Positions 1-7,261 of a stretch of 10,280 bases of DNA are shown here, piece by piece (the first letter of the stretch is position 1; the number at the start of each line of letters is the position of its first letter). A program made the position numbers and the translations under genes. This stretch comes from Sulfitobacter sp. (GTDB lineage: Bacteria > Pseudomonadota > Alphaproteobacteria > Rhodobacterales > Rhodobacteraceae). The notes under the pieces are model-generated. The model was given only the letters and a program-made list of their open reading frames with translations. It ran no database searches and was not told the origin of the DNA. The stretch spans positions 1-10,280 of the forward strand of contig JAPKCR010000031.1 in assembly GCA_026421135.1 (NCBI GenBank), given 5' to 3'.

Positions 1-477
1 CTGGCTGATGTTGTCATGCGCTATCTTGTTGGTAGCCCGACGATCTGGACAGCCGAGCTGGCCACGTTGATTTTTGGGGTCTACGCGGTCATCGGCGGCG
101 GCTATCTGCTAACCGAGCGCGGGCATGTGAACGTCGATATCTTTTATGGCCGCATGTCGCGCAGGCGCAGGTCGTCGCTGGATATTCTTACATTCCCGTT
201 GTTCTTGCTGTTCGTCGGTGTGTTGCTTTGGCAGGGCTGGGATATCGCATCCGAGGCGATTGCAGATTTAGAACGATCGAATTCTGTCTGGAAGGCTCCG
301 CTATGGCCGACAAAGGCGCTGATCCCGGTCGCCGCTATTTTGCTGTTGTTGCAAGGCCTCGTGCGTCTTTGGTCCGACATCCGCGTATTGCGCGGGCTGC
401 CGATCCCTGAGGATGTCTTTGGCAAACCGGGTGAGCCTGACCAAAACGAAACAGATGCACAGGAGATGCAAAGATGA
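1..477 (+). CDS. TRAP transporter small permease (DctQ/FcbT2 type), 5' partial
   Basis: Small membrane subunit of a tripartite ATP-independent periplasmic transporter. It pairs with the large permease to import an organic acid delivered by a periplasmic binding protein. The frame is open from base 1, and the codons before the ATG at 16 read LADVV, continuing the family's first helix ending (V-V-M-R-Y-L-x-G-S-P-T-I-W), so the true start lies upstream of the window and ATG 16 is internal. Three hydrophobic segments are visible: AELATLIFGVYAVIGGGYLL, a second around LDILTFPLFLLFVGVLLW, and a third around ALIPVAAILLLLQGLV. The first of the usual four is mostly lost. The stop overlaps the next start (ATGA, 474-477), which indicates an operon with translational coupling. 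The family call is firm. The substrate cannot be read from this subunit. Confidence 0.9.
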   Translation: MADVVMRYLVGSPTIWTAELATLIFGVYAVIGGGYLLTERGHVNVDIFYGRMSRRRRSSLDILTFPLFLLFVGVLLWQGWDIASEAIADLERSNSVWKAPLWPTKALIPVAAILLLLQGLVRLWSDIRVLRGLPIPEDVFGKPGEPDQNETDAQEMQR

Positions 478-1787
478 GCGTCGAGCTTCTTACCCTATTG
501 TTCTTCGGCGCATTGCTCTTGTTCTTGATGCTGGGCACCCCGCTGGCCTTTGTGCTGGGCGGTGTTTCAGTGGTGTTCTTGTATTTTGAGATGGGATCGA
601 TCGGGTTCTATTTGCTGGCCTCGAAAATGTGGGAGACGATGCAATCGCCGACCCTAATGGCGGTGCCGCTCTTTGTGTTCATGGCCATTTTGCTTGAGAA
701 ATCGGGGGTCGCGAATGACCTTTACGATATGATGCACCAATGGTTTGGCGGCTTGCGCGGCGGTTTGGCCATCGGCACGGTTCTGATCTGCGTGATCTTT
801 GCCGCCATGTCAGGAATTTCCGGCGCGGCGGTTGTGACAATGGGCACCATCGCACTGCCCAAAATGCTTGAGCGAGGGTATGATAAGAAACTGGCGCTAG
901 GGGCGATCAACGCGGGCGGCGGATGGGGCATTCTGATCCCGCCGTCAATCTTGATGGTGCTGTATTCGCTATTGACCGAAGTGTCAGTTGGCCGCCTGTT
1001 TGCCGCGGGCATCGGGCCAGGTTTGACCCTGTTCGTTCTGGTAACGCTTTATATCGGCGGGCGCTGCTGGTTGCAGCCGCATCTGGGCCCGGCATTGCCC
1101 GTGGAAGAACGCGCAAACTGGTCGCAAAAACTTAGATCCCTCAAGGCAGTGATTTTGCCAATCCTGATTGTAGTGATCGTTCTTGGCGCGATTTTTGGCG
1201 GTTTTGCCACCCCGACCGAGGCTGCCGCAATCGGTGTGTTCGGATCGCTTGTGGCGACATTGATCAATGGCCAGCTAACATGGAAGGTGTTGCATGATGC
1301 GTCTATTGCCACGCTCAAGCTCACAGCTTTGGTGATGTGGATTTTGTTCGCCGCACACGCATTTTCGACCGCCTACACGGCATTAGGAGCACAAAGCCTG
1401 ATATCTGATCTGATGGCGTATATTCCCGGCGGGCGTTGGGGCGCGTTGTTCTTTATGCTGGTTTTGCTGTTCTTCTTTGGCATGGTTCTTGATCCTGTGG
1501 GTATCATGCTGATCACCTTGCCGGTATTTTTGCCGGTGGTGCGGGATGCCGGATTCGATCCGATCTGGTTCGGCATTTTGTTCATCATCATGATGGAGGT
1601 TGGGTATATGACGCCGCCCTTCGGCTTTAACCTATTTTACCTCAAGGGGGTGGCCCCGCCGGATGTCACCATGGGCGACATCTATGCATCGGTTACCCCT
1701 TATGTCTTGGTGACGTTGATCGGGGTGGCGCTGATTATCCTGTTCCCCGAGATCGCGTTGTATTTCCCAAGGCTGTTCTACGGCTGA
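474..1787 (+). CDS. TRAP transporter large permease (DctM/FcbT3 type)
   Basis: Ion-coupled translocating subunit of the TRAP importer in the inner membrane, 437 residues, normal for the family. The protein is hydrophobic almost throughout, with about 12 predicted segments. Family stretches visible include VPLFVFMAILLEKSG near residues 64-78, FAAMSGISGAAV near 109-120, GGGWGILIPPSI near 148-159, then FATPTEAAAIG and the late VLDPVGIMLITLPVFLPVV. The start is supported by AGGAG at 461-465, 8 nt before the ATG, and by overlap with the small-permease stop. The sequence style fits the mannitol/chloroaromatic/2-oxo-acid branch (COG4664) better than classic DctM for C4-dicarboxylates. That is recalled from family patterns and is not a substrate assignment. 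The binding protein gene is not in the window and probably lies to the left. This is the last gene of the operon, followed by a terminator. Confidence 0.93.
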   Translation: MSVELLTLLFFGALLLFLMLGTPLAFVLGGVSVVFLYFEMGSIGFYLLASKMWETMQSPTLMAVPLFVFMAILLEKSGVANDLYDMMHQWFGGLRGGLAIGTVLICVIFAAMSGISGAAVVTMGTIALPKMLERGYDKKLALGAINAGGGWGILIPPSILMVLYSLLTEVSVGRLFAAGIGPGLTLFVLVTLYIGGRCWLQPHLGPALPVEERANWSQKLRSLKAVILPILIVVIVLGAIFGGFATPTEAAAIGVFGSLVATLINGQLTWKVLHDASIATLKLTALVMWILFAAHAFSTAYTALGAQSLISDLMAYIPGGRWGALFFMLVLLFFFGMVLDPVGIMLITLPVFLPVVRDAGFDPIWFGILFIIMMEVGYMTPPFGFNLFYLKGVAPPDVTMGDIYASVTPYVLVTLIGVALIILFPEIALYFPRLFYG

Positions 1788-1821
1788 TCTGGGGCAGACA
1801 ACGCCTCATCTGGAATGGTTG

Positions 1822-1860
1822 AAGCCGGCCTGCATTTCATGCGGGCCGGCTTTCTAATTT
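1822..1860 (+). terminator. Rho-independent terminator of the TRAP operon
   Basis: AAGCCGGCC (1822-1830) pairs with GGCCGGCTT (1844-1852). The stem extends through a T-G wobble and GCA/TGC (1832-1834 with 1840-1842) to a five-base loop, TTTCA. A T-rich tail, TTTCTAATTT, follows on the + strand. It starts 34 bp after the large-permease stop. The opposite strand has no T-run after the hairpin, so it should act mainly on the TRAP transcript, although the stem lies in the space shared with the convergent operon. Confidence 0.88.
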
Positions 1861-1884
1861 ATAACAGGTCGGTTTTCGGTCTGG

Positions 1885-1900
1885 TGTGGCCTAGGCCACA
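1885..1900. repeat. Perfect 16-bp palindrome over the C45 gene stop codon
   Basis: TGTGGCCTAGGCCACA is its own reverse complement and contains the TAG stop of the minus-strand C45 gene (1891-1893). As RNA it can form a 6-bp stem with a CUAG tetraloop. No T-run follows on the minus strand, so it is a poor intrinsic terminator by itself. It may assist 3'-end formation or be a protein site; the function is unknown. Confidence 0.6.
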
Positions 1901-2985
1901 TCCACCCACCAAGGTACAAAGCTGCGCCAGTCAGGCTGGTGCCCGGCGGCATAGTCCATGCCGACTTTGACCCAGTCGACATCGCCCGAATATTGCGGCG
2001 CGCTCGTCGAACTGCCATACCGCACGACCTTTGACCCTTCCTCGAACGCGTCGAGGGATTGCGCCCATACATCGCCGTCCCAATGCAGGGTCATGCGACG
2101 GTGCAGGGGTTCGTATTCGGCGGTGAACAAAGTACCAAAGCCTTCGCCGTAGCGATCTTGTTTTAGTGGGGCTTTGGTGAATTGACCTACCAAACTCGAA
2201 GGGACAGCCCCCTCTGACAGCACCCCATCCAGATGATCAGATCGTTCGAAGGTTCGGGTAAAGGCCCCCCGGTCGGGCGCACTACCATCGGTTTGGTGGT
2301 TCGTAGCAACAAGGCGCGGCTGCACTTTGGCACCACCCCCAGCGTAGATTTCAACACTGGCTGCAGCACCCGACGCATCGGCGACCACGACATTATAAGG
2401 CATGTGTGACGGCACCCGTTGCAAGGCACGCAGGGCTTGGGGGACGGTCTCGCAGGTCTCCAGCACATAACGCAGGATCGTCGTAATCCCGAACCCCCGC
2501 CCGGTTTCCTGCCGCCCGCCATAAGCCAGCGCGATGCTAAGGCCCGCGTCGTTAATCCCGTCCGATAGCCCCCACAGAAATTCGACCATTCCCATAACAC
2601 GGCGGCCAGTCCACGCGGTATGGAGCAGCAAGCCTTCGTTCAGGTCAGGTGACAGGTCATAGTTGCGTACCAGACGGATGTCGTCCTTGGATGTGGCGAC
2701 TGCCAGCGAACAGCCCCCCAGATAGCTGGGCGGGCACCACGTTGAAAGGAACCGCGCCGCGCGATCCGATCCGCCTGCAAGCTTGGTAAGTTGCGCGTGA
2801 ACCGGCACCAGCTCGGGCATGTATTCGCGCAATGCGGCCTCGCAGGCCGCGCGGTCTGGGCCGGTGTCGCCACCACGACCCACAAACCACGCCTCGTAAG
2901 CGGGCCAGGATCGCTGCCAACGGGCAGTCCATTTGGGGCCGGGGGTTGCTTCGCTGATAGCGTCAAAGGTGAGGGAATGGGCCAT
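1891..2985 (-). CDS. C45-family Ntn acyltransferase/amidohydrolase
   Basis: Predicted self-processing N-terminal-nucleophile enzyme of the family named for acyl-CoA:6-aminopenicillanate acyltransferase, 364 residues. Members cleave or transfer amide-linked acyl groups; the physiological substrate here is unknown. The likely nucleophile is Cys92 in the run LGGCSLAVA, with autocleavage expected between Gly91 and Cys92. The family's RNYD motif follows at 107-110, and TNH around 228-230 carries the conserved Asn. The mid-domain run NDAGLSIALAYGG is also typical. No signal peptide is seen, so a cytoplasmic location is expected. The start ATG lies 1 nt after the esterase stop (TGA-C-ATG), with only a weak ribosome site, which suggests translational coupling as the last gene of the RHH-esterase-C45 operon. 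Penicillin acylation is unlikely in a bacterium of this type. Hydrolysis of N-acyl compounds is the safer guess. Confidence 0.82.
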   Translation of the reverse strand: MAHSLTFDAISEATPGPKWTARWQRSWPAYEAWFVGRGGDTGPDRAACEAALREYMPELVPVHAQLTKLAGGSDRAARFLSTWCPPSYLGGCSLAVATSKDDIRLVRNYDLSPDLNEGLLLHTAWTGRRVMGMVEFLWGLSDGINDAGLSIALAYGGRQETGRGFGITTILRYVLETCETVPQALRALQRVPSHMPYNVVVADASGAAASVEIYAGGGAKVQPRLVATNHQTDGSAPDRGAFTRTFERSDHLDGVLSEGAVPSSLVGQFTKAPLKQDRYGEGFGTLFTAEYEPLHRRMTLHWDGDVWAQSLDAFEEGSKVVRYGSSTSAPQYSGDVDWVKVGMDYAAGHQPDWRSFVPWWVDVA

Positions 2986-2986
2986 G

Positions 2987-4078
2987 TCAAACGTCTTTCA
3001 AAGGGAGGCTAAGAAAGAACCTCATCATCTCAGCACTGGCATCAGGACCGTTCGGATCGGTGAATGATCCAGTGACATTGCCGCCAGACCACGCGTGGCC
3101 TAGCCCGGCGATTGTCCAATGCTCCATCACCGGATGGCCATCGGGGGACAGTACCGTGTTGCGGGCAAAGCTCCGTTTGCCAGCGGTACCATCATCCACC
3201 ACTTGCGGGCCCGTTGCAGCGGCTTCTGCTATGCCTCGACCGTTTGTGTGGTGCACTGTGCTGTCGGCATCGCCATGGAAAACAATTGTCGGGATCGGCT
3301 GCGTATTCTGTCCACGCGCGCCCCCTGATCCCATCGCCGCAAAGGCCGAGGGTACGTCGTGCGCTGCCCTATACGGCAGGCCGGAATGGGCACCAACAGC
3401 GCTAAATACATCGGCGTGGGTCTGACCCAAGATAACCGCCATCGCTGCACCTGCCGACAGTCCCGCGACAAAGCAGGCCCCTTGGGGTATCGCATGATCG
3501 CGTAGCATCTGTTGCGCTAGACCGGCAAGGATCGCCGGTTCGCCCGCTTCGCGCATCTGGTCGGCGGGGCCAAACCAGTTCCAGCAGCTTTGCATATTCG
3601 CCCCGCGCGATTGTGCTGGATAGACCACGATCACCCCGTGCTGGTCGGCCAGTCCGTTCATTCCCGTTCCTTTGGCAAAATCCACGGGCGATTGGGTGCA
3701 GCCATGCAGCATCATGATCAGGCCTTTGGCAGCGGCCCCCTTAAGATCAGGGATATAAACGCGATAGTCACGGCTGCCTTGCGCACAGGTGAAAGTGCCC
3801 CCGTCAAATCGCGCACCCTGCGGCAGGGGTGGTTCAGTCACGTCCGCCGAAGGTATCCCTGATGTGGGGAGGGTGCCTAGGCTTGCCAGAGTCTCACGCA
3901 GACTGCGGCCAACTTTGGCACCATCGAAGGAATTCACGGCGGGTTCTAAGCTACCGCTTGGACTTGATAAACCGCCCTTGGCGAGCGCTTTCTGGATCAT
4001 CTCAGTTGCACCGGCAGGATTGCCTGCTTGCACAAGTTTACTGGCCCGGCGCATGGCCGAGTTGAAATCATTACTCAT
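2987..4078 (-). CDS. PHB-depolymerase-family serine esterase (alpha/beta hydrolase)
   Basis: Alpha/beta-hydrolase of the esterase_phb type (TIGR01840; feruloyl/acetyl-xylan esterases and PHB depolymerases), 363 residues. Visible elements in order: an N-terminal stretch of about 85 residues not needed for the fold (predicted helix at 5-34, then a Gly/Ser/Pro-rich linker); MLHGCTQ around 123-129, which forms the oxyanion region; the nucleophile elbow GLSAG at 206-210 with Ser208; HGDAD around 268-272 for the acid; and GLGHAWSGG with His328. All three catalytic residues are present. There is no evident signal peptide, so extracellular polymer breakdown is not supported; an intracellular ester or short oligomer substrate fits better. 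AAGGAA at 4085-4090 lies 6 nt upstream of the ATG and supports this start. It sits 30 bp after the RHH gene and 1 nt before the C45 gene. Confidence 0.87.
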   Translation of the reverse strand: MSNDFNSAMRRASKLVQAGNPAGATEMIQKALAKGGLSSPSGSLEPAVNSFDGAKVGRSLRETLASLGTLPTSGIPSADVTEPPLPQGARFDGGTFTCAQGSRDYRVYIPDLKGAAAKGLIMMLHGCTQSPVDFAKGTGMNGLADQHGVIVVYPAQSRGANMQSCWNWFGPADQMREAGEPAILAGLAQQMLRDHAIPQGACFVAGLSAGAAMAVILGQTHADVFSAVGAHSGLPYRAAHDVPSAFAAMGSGGARGQNTQPIPTIVFHGDADSTVHHTNGRGIAEAAATGPQVVDDGTAGKRSFARNTVLSPDGHPVMEHWTIAGLGHAWSGGNVTGSFTDPNGPDASAEMMRFFLSLPLKDV

Positions 4079-4108
4079 TTTAGTTTCCTTAATTGGATTA
4101 ATTCGGGG

Positions 4109-4525
4109 TTAGATGATCCGCGCTCCAAGGGCCTTTTTCACCTCGGCACTTGCCTGTATCGCGCCCAGTACGGTGATCGACCCGATGGTCGCCAACGCCA
4201 GTTCGGGCGTGACATCACTGGCGATACGGGCAAGACCCACAACCTTGATGTGGAGCACTTCGTTCGCGGCTTGCACGGCCTCAAGGTCGGCGACCGAATA
4301 GTCGCGCAGGCCCAGTTCCATCGTGTGACGGTCAATTGATTGTGTCACTGTGTCGGATTGGTGATCCAACTGGTTGCGTATGGCGGTGCGGATAAAGTCG
4401 CTGCGGTTCGAATAGAAACCTTCCTGCACCAGCAGATCAATCCGGCCCAGATCGACAAAGCCCAAATTGATCGTAATCTTTTCGTTCTCCGGCATCTTGT
4501 CCCGGATTTGTCTAACGTTGCTCAT
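4109..4525 (-). CDS. Ribbon-helix-helix (CopG/Arc-type) transcriptional regulator with C-terminal domain
   Basis: Small DNA-binding protein of 138 residues. The strand KITINLGF (16-23) would insert into the major groove as a dimeric ribbon. Helix 1 is about 24-36, the turn is GFYSNRSDF (36-44), and helix 2 is about 42-54 (RSDFIRTAIRNQL), a standard RHH fold. About 80 residues follow that RHH repressors often lack, ending DVTPELALATIGSITVLGAIQASAEVKKALGARII. This tail may serve in oligomerisation or ligand sensing; I do not recognise it. The ATG at 4525 is preceded by GGAGAAG (minus strand of 4530-4536), a good ribosome site. An inner ATG at residue 11 is possible but lacks this support. It is the first gene of the operon with the esterase and the acyltransferase, and probably represses itself and them through the palindrome at 4536-4560. 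Confidence 0.85.
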   Translation of the reverse strand: MSNVRQIRDKMPENEKITINLGFVDLGRIDLLVQEGFYSNRSDFIRTAIRNQLDHQSDTVTQSIDRHTMELGLRDYSVADLEAVQAANEVLHIKVVGLARIASDVTPELALATIGSITVLGAIQASAEVKKALGARII

Positions 4526-4535
4526 GATGCTTCTC

Positions 4536-4560
4536 CATCCATATAGATGGTATATGGATG
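4536..4560. promoter_or_regulatory. Candidate operator for the RHH regulator (perfect 10-bp inverted repeat)
   Basis: CATCCATATA (4536-4545) and TATATGGATG (4551-4560) are exact reverse complements around a five-base centre, GATGG. The centre itself pairs with CCATC at 4535-4539, giving nested half-sites of the CCATC/GATGG type, the sort of repeated short half-site that RHH dimers bind. It lies 10 bp upstream of the regulator ATG and touches its ribosome-binding site. The symmetry is seen directly; binding by the adjacent regulator is inferred. Confidence 0.7.
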
Positions 4561-4578
4561 TTTACCGTTGCATTGCAA
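4551..4578 (-). promoter_or_regulatory. Possible promoter of the RHH-esterase-C45 operon
   Basis: On the minus strand TTGCAA (4578-4573) is followed after 16 nt by CATATA (4556-4551), or after 18 nt by TATACC (4554-4549). Both -10 options fall inside the inverted repeat, so a bound regulator would block the polymerase. The match to the sigma-70 consensus is moderate. A second small palindrome, GTTGCA-T-TGCAAC (4567-4579), covers the -35 region. Read-through from the UdgX gene 79 bp upstream is possible, as no good terminator lies between. Confidence 0.45.
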
Positions 4579-4604
4579 CAGGCGATCTCGGTTTATCTGC
4601 GGTT

Positions 4605-6026
4605 TTAGGCCAACATCCGTACAGCAGCTTCAAGATCGTCGCTGAATTGCGCGGTGGCGTCTGCTTTGGCCTGAGGGTCGGGCAGGCGCAGCAGATATGA
4701 TGGGTGCAGGGTGAGCAGGACGGGTGTGCCGGTTGGAGTTTGTTCGACCTTGCCACGACGGGCAAGGATTGCATCACGGCGGCCGGTTAGCCCCTCGGCA
4801 GCAGTGGCCCCCATGCCAAGGATCAACTTGGGCTGCACTTTCGCGATTTCCGCATCCAGCCACCAACGGCAATGGTCGATCTCGGAGGTGTTGGGCCGCT
4901 GATGAATGCGCCGTTTGCCACGCGGCGTGAATTTGAAATGTTTCACTGCGTTAGTGACATAGGCCTGTGTCCGGTCCAGCCCTGCCTTTGCAGCGATCTG
5001 GTCAAAGAGCTGACCCGCAGGCCCAACAAAAGGCCGCCCGCTCAAATCCTCTTGATCGCCGGGCTGTTCGCCGACGATCATCAGTTCGGCATCCATCGGC
5101 CCTTCGCCCGGAACAGCTTGGGTTGCATTACAGTGCAGCGGGCAACGGGTGCAGGCGGCAATCGCGGCGGGCAAGGCGTCTTGTGGGCCGTCCCATGCCG
5201 ATTGATGCGCCGACAGTTGCGCCTGAACTTGCGCCATGCGGGCAGGGGGCAGGGATGGGGCCGCTTGGGCCATGGCACGCGCACGTGCGGGCGCGTCGGC
5301 GATCATCTGAGGGATGAACGCTGCTTCGGGCATGTTCTTCCAGTATTTCTTGGGCATCTCGGATTGCATGGCTTTGACCATCAATCGCGCGGGGTTAAAG
5401 ATGTTCTGGAAATAGGTGATCCAAAGCTGTTCGCTGGCGTCCTCGGGTAGGGTCGGTTTCTCGGTCCCTTCTTGAAACGACAGTCTGCCGTTTTCAAAGA
5501 TGACGGACACATCGGGCGTCAGGATACGCCAATCCATATCGCTGAACCGGCGGACAAAGAAATCGGCGGTGGGTTCGACGGTGTGATAAGTCGGTTCAAA
5601 CCACGCAGCAAAGGACCGGCGCGGGGCATCGGGGCTACCGATCTCGCGAAAGCGGACAAAGGCTTTCATCTTGTGCTGGCAGCGATGCACGTTCTTTTCC
5701 ATCTGTCGCAGGCGCGACAACTCGGCGTCGCCACGATCTGTCATTAGGTGCGGCGCATCCCGAAGCCGCCATAAAAAAGAATAAAGCCGGGCAAAGCGTT
5801 CGGGATCACTGTGCCAAACCACACTGCTGGCCATGCTGATAAAACTGCGCGGCACGGTGATCTGACCATTTGGCCGCAAGGGTTCATCAGTACCAAAAAG
5901 TTCGGGTGCTTTCGTGGCATCGCCCCACAAGATGTCCTCGGGCCGGATACCTGCGGCCAAAAACTGCCGGGCCGCATCACGCCACGCTTGGGCGGTGCCG
6001 ATCTTTGGCATGATCGCGCGGTGCAT
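4605..6026 (-). CDS. DUF4130-UdgX fusion, uracil-DNA-binding/glycosylase-superfamily protein
   Basis: A two-part DNA-repair protein of 473 residues. Residues about 1-250 match the DUF4130 type (TIGR03915) that accompanies the radical SAM partner. Residues about 285-473 are a family-4-like uracil-DNA glycosylase of the UdgX branch. Visible motifs are GEQPGDQED (319-327) for uracil binding and water activation, KRRIH (371-375), and HPSYLLR (441-447). In mycobacterial UdgX the His of KRRIH forms a covalent bond with the uracil-derived abasic site, so His375 should do so here. Likely Fe-S ligands are Cys292, Cys295 and Cys386, with His363 where family-4 enzymes carry a Cys; that assignment is inferred. 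The start at 6026 overlaps the stop of the radical SAM gene by one base (TGATG), implying coupling and co-expression. The N-terminal run WRDAARQFLAAGIRPEDILW fits the expected protein start. Confidence 0.9.
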   Translation of the reverse strand: MHRAIMPKIGTAQAWRDAARQFLAAGIRPEDILWGDATKAPELFGTDEPLRPNGQITVPRSFISMASSVVWHSDPERFARLYSFLWRLRDAPHLMTDRGDAELSRLRQMEKNVHRCQHKMKAFVRFREIGSPDAPRRSFAAWFEPTYHTVEPTADFFVRRFSDMDWRILTPDVSVIFENGRLSFQEGTEKPTLPEDASEQLWITYFQNIFNPARLMVKAMQSEMPKKYWKNMPEAAFIPQMIADAPARARAMAQAAPSLPPARMAQVQAQLSAHQSAWDGPQDALPAAIAACTRCPLHCNATQAVPGEGPMDAELMIVGEQPGDQEDLSGRPFVGPAGQLFDQIAAKAGLDRTQAYVTNAVKHFKFTPRGKRRIHQRPNTSEIDHCRWWLDAEIAKVQPKLILGMGATAAEGLTGRRDAILARRGKVEQTPTGTPVLLTLHPSYLLRLPDPQAKADATAQFSDDLEAAVRMLA

Positions 6027-7261
6027 CAGAACAGGGTAAGCTGTTCTGGTGGTGGCGTGAAACGAGCGCGCAAATCTGCGCTGTCGGTCAGCCCGCTAGG
6101 GGACCAGCCAGCGGCGGTGATGAAACTGCGGGCCTTTTTCATCGATGCACCCATACGCAATAAATCTTCATAGCGCAGAGTTCGGTGGCGGCGGGTGGTC
6201 AGAATACGGTTGACGGTTTTCACGCCAAAACCCGGAACGCGCAATAGCATCTCGCGGGTGGCACGGTTGACGTCCAGCGGGAACACCTCGCGGTGGACCA
6301 GCGCCCACGCCAACTTTGGATCGACCTCAAGGTCTAGGTTCCCGTCAGCTGTGACAGACGTAATCTCGTCCAGTTGGAAATCATAGAACCGCAACAGCCA
6401 GTCTGCCTGATAAAGTCGGTGTTCGCGCTGCAACGGCGGACGGATCAAGGGCAGCTTTGATGAACTGTCAGGGATCGGCGAGAAGGCGGAATAATACACC
6501 CGTTTGAGTTTATAGCTTGAGTAAAGCCGCGTGGATTGCCCCAGTACGGTTGCGTCGTTCGATCCGTCAGCGCCGATGATCATCTGGGTCGATTGCCCCG
6601 CAGGCGCAAAGCGTGGGGGGCGCTTGCCGGTGTGCGACTTGTCCTTTGATACTTCTTTGCGCAACCGGAAATCGGCCATCGCTTTGCGGATCTGGTCGGG
6701 TTTCTTTTCGGGTGCGTATTGCTTGACGGCAGCGTCGGTAGGTAATTCGACGTTGATTGATAGCCGATCTGCCAGCAGCCCGGCTTCGGCGATCAGTTCG
6801 GGCGCAGCATCAGGAATGGTTTTTAGGTGAATGTATCCGCGAAAATTTTCCTCGTGCCGCAGTTTGCGGGCGATTTGCACCATGTCGGACATCGTGGCGT
6901 CCGGCGACCGTATTACGCCTGAGGATAGGAACAGTCCTTCGATGTAATTGCGGCGGTAGAATTCGATCGTCAGCTTTACGACCTCGTCCACGCTGAACCG
7001 TGCGCGGGTGACGTTAGATGAGGCGCGGTTGATGCAATAGCTGCAATCGTAAATGCAGAAATTCGTCATCAGGATTTTAAGCAAACTGATACAGCGTCCA
7101 TCTGGCGCGTAGGCGTGGCAAATCCCGCTGCCCTCGTTTGAGCCCAAGCCTTTACCATCACGCGAGTCGCGTTTGGTCGAACCCGATGAGGCGCAAGATG
7201 CGTCGTATTTTGCCGCGTCGCTAAGAATCGCGAGCTTTTGTTCTACAGTATGTTTAACCAT
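6026..7261 (-). CDS. Putative DNA modification/repair radical SAM protein (TIGR03916 type)
   Basis: Radical S-adenosylmethionine enzyme of 411 residues, found as partner of DUF4130/UDG proteins; the reaction is not known. The 4Fe-4S motif is CIYDCSYC with Cys69, Cys73 and Cys76. Upstream runs KYDASCASSG and GSGICHAYAPDGRCISLLKI are family marks and hold three further Cys (23, 48, 57). The C-terminus has a helix-hairpin-helix (LLRVPGFGVKTVNRIL, about 339-354) for DNA contact. The longest frame starts at 7342, but I choose ATG 7261 for three reasons: homologues begin near the run TVEQKLAILSDAAKYDASCASS; the 27 extra codons would contain a terminator-like hairpin and the promoter; and the LexA box ends 2 bp before this ATG. 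There is no ribosome site in front, which agrees with a leaderless transcript. It is co-transcribed with the UdgX gene. Confidence 0.9.
   Translation of the reverse strand: MVKHTVEQKLAILSDAAKYDASCASSGSTKRDSRDGKGLGSNEGSGICHAYAPDGRCISLLKILMTNFCIYDCSYCINRASSNVTRARFSVDEVVKLTIEFYRRNYIEGLFLSSGVIRSPDATMSDMVQIARKLRHEENFRGYIHLKTIPDAAPELIAEAGLLADRLSINVELPTDAAVKQYAPEKKPDQIRKAMADFRLRKEVSKDKSHTGKRPPRFAPAGQSTQMIIGADGSNDATVLGQSTRLYSSYKLKRVYYSAFSPIPDSSSKLPLIRPPLQREHRLYQADWLLRFYDFQLDEITSVTADGNLDLEVDPKLAWALVHREVFPLDVNRATREMLLRVPGFGVKTVNRILTTRRHRTLRYEDLLRMGASMKKARSFITAAGWSPSGLTDSADLRARFTPPPEQLTLF

Noticed and set aside
16..18. ATG as start of the TRAP small permease
   Set aside because: In-frame codons before it match the family's first membrane helix end, and the product would lack that helix; the gene begins outside the window.
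3060..3425. 121-residue open frame on the + strand inside the esterase gene
   Set aside because: Antisense to the region encoding the esterase C-terminus with its Asp and His catalytic residues; no recognisable motif and no ribosome site.
4872..5450. 192-residue open frame on the + strand
   Set aside because: It lies wholly antisense to the UdgX gene, whose motifs are intact. The translation is rich in Arg, Gly, His and Cys with no domain pattern, typical of an antisense shadow in GC-rich DNA.
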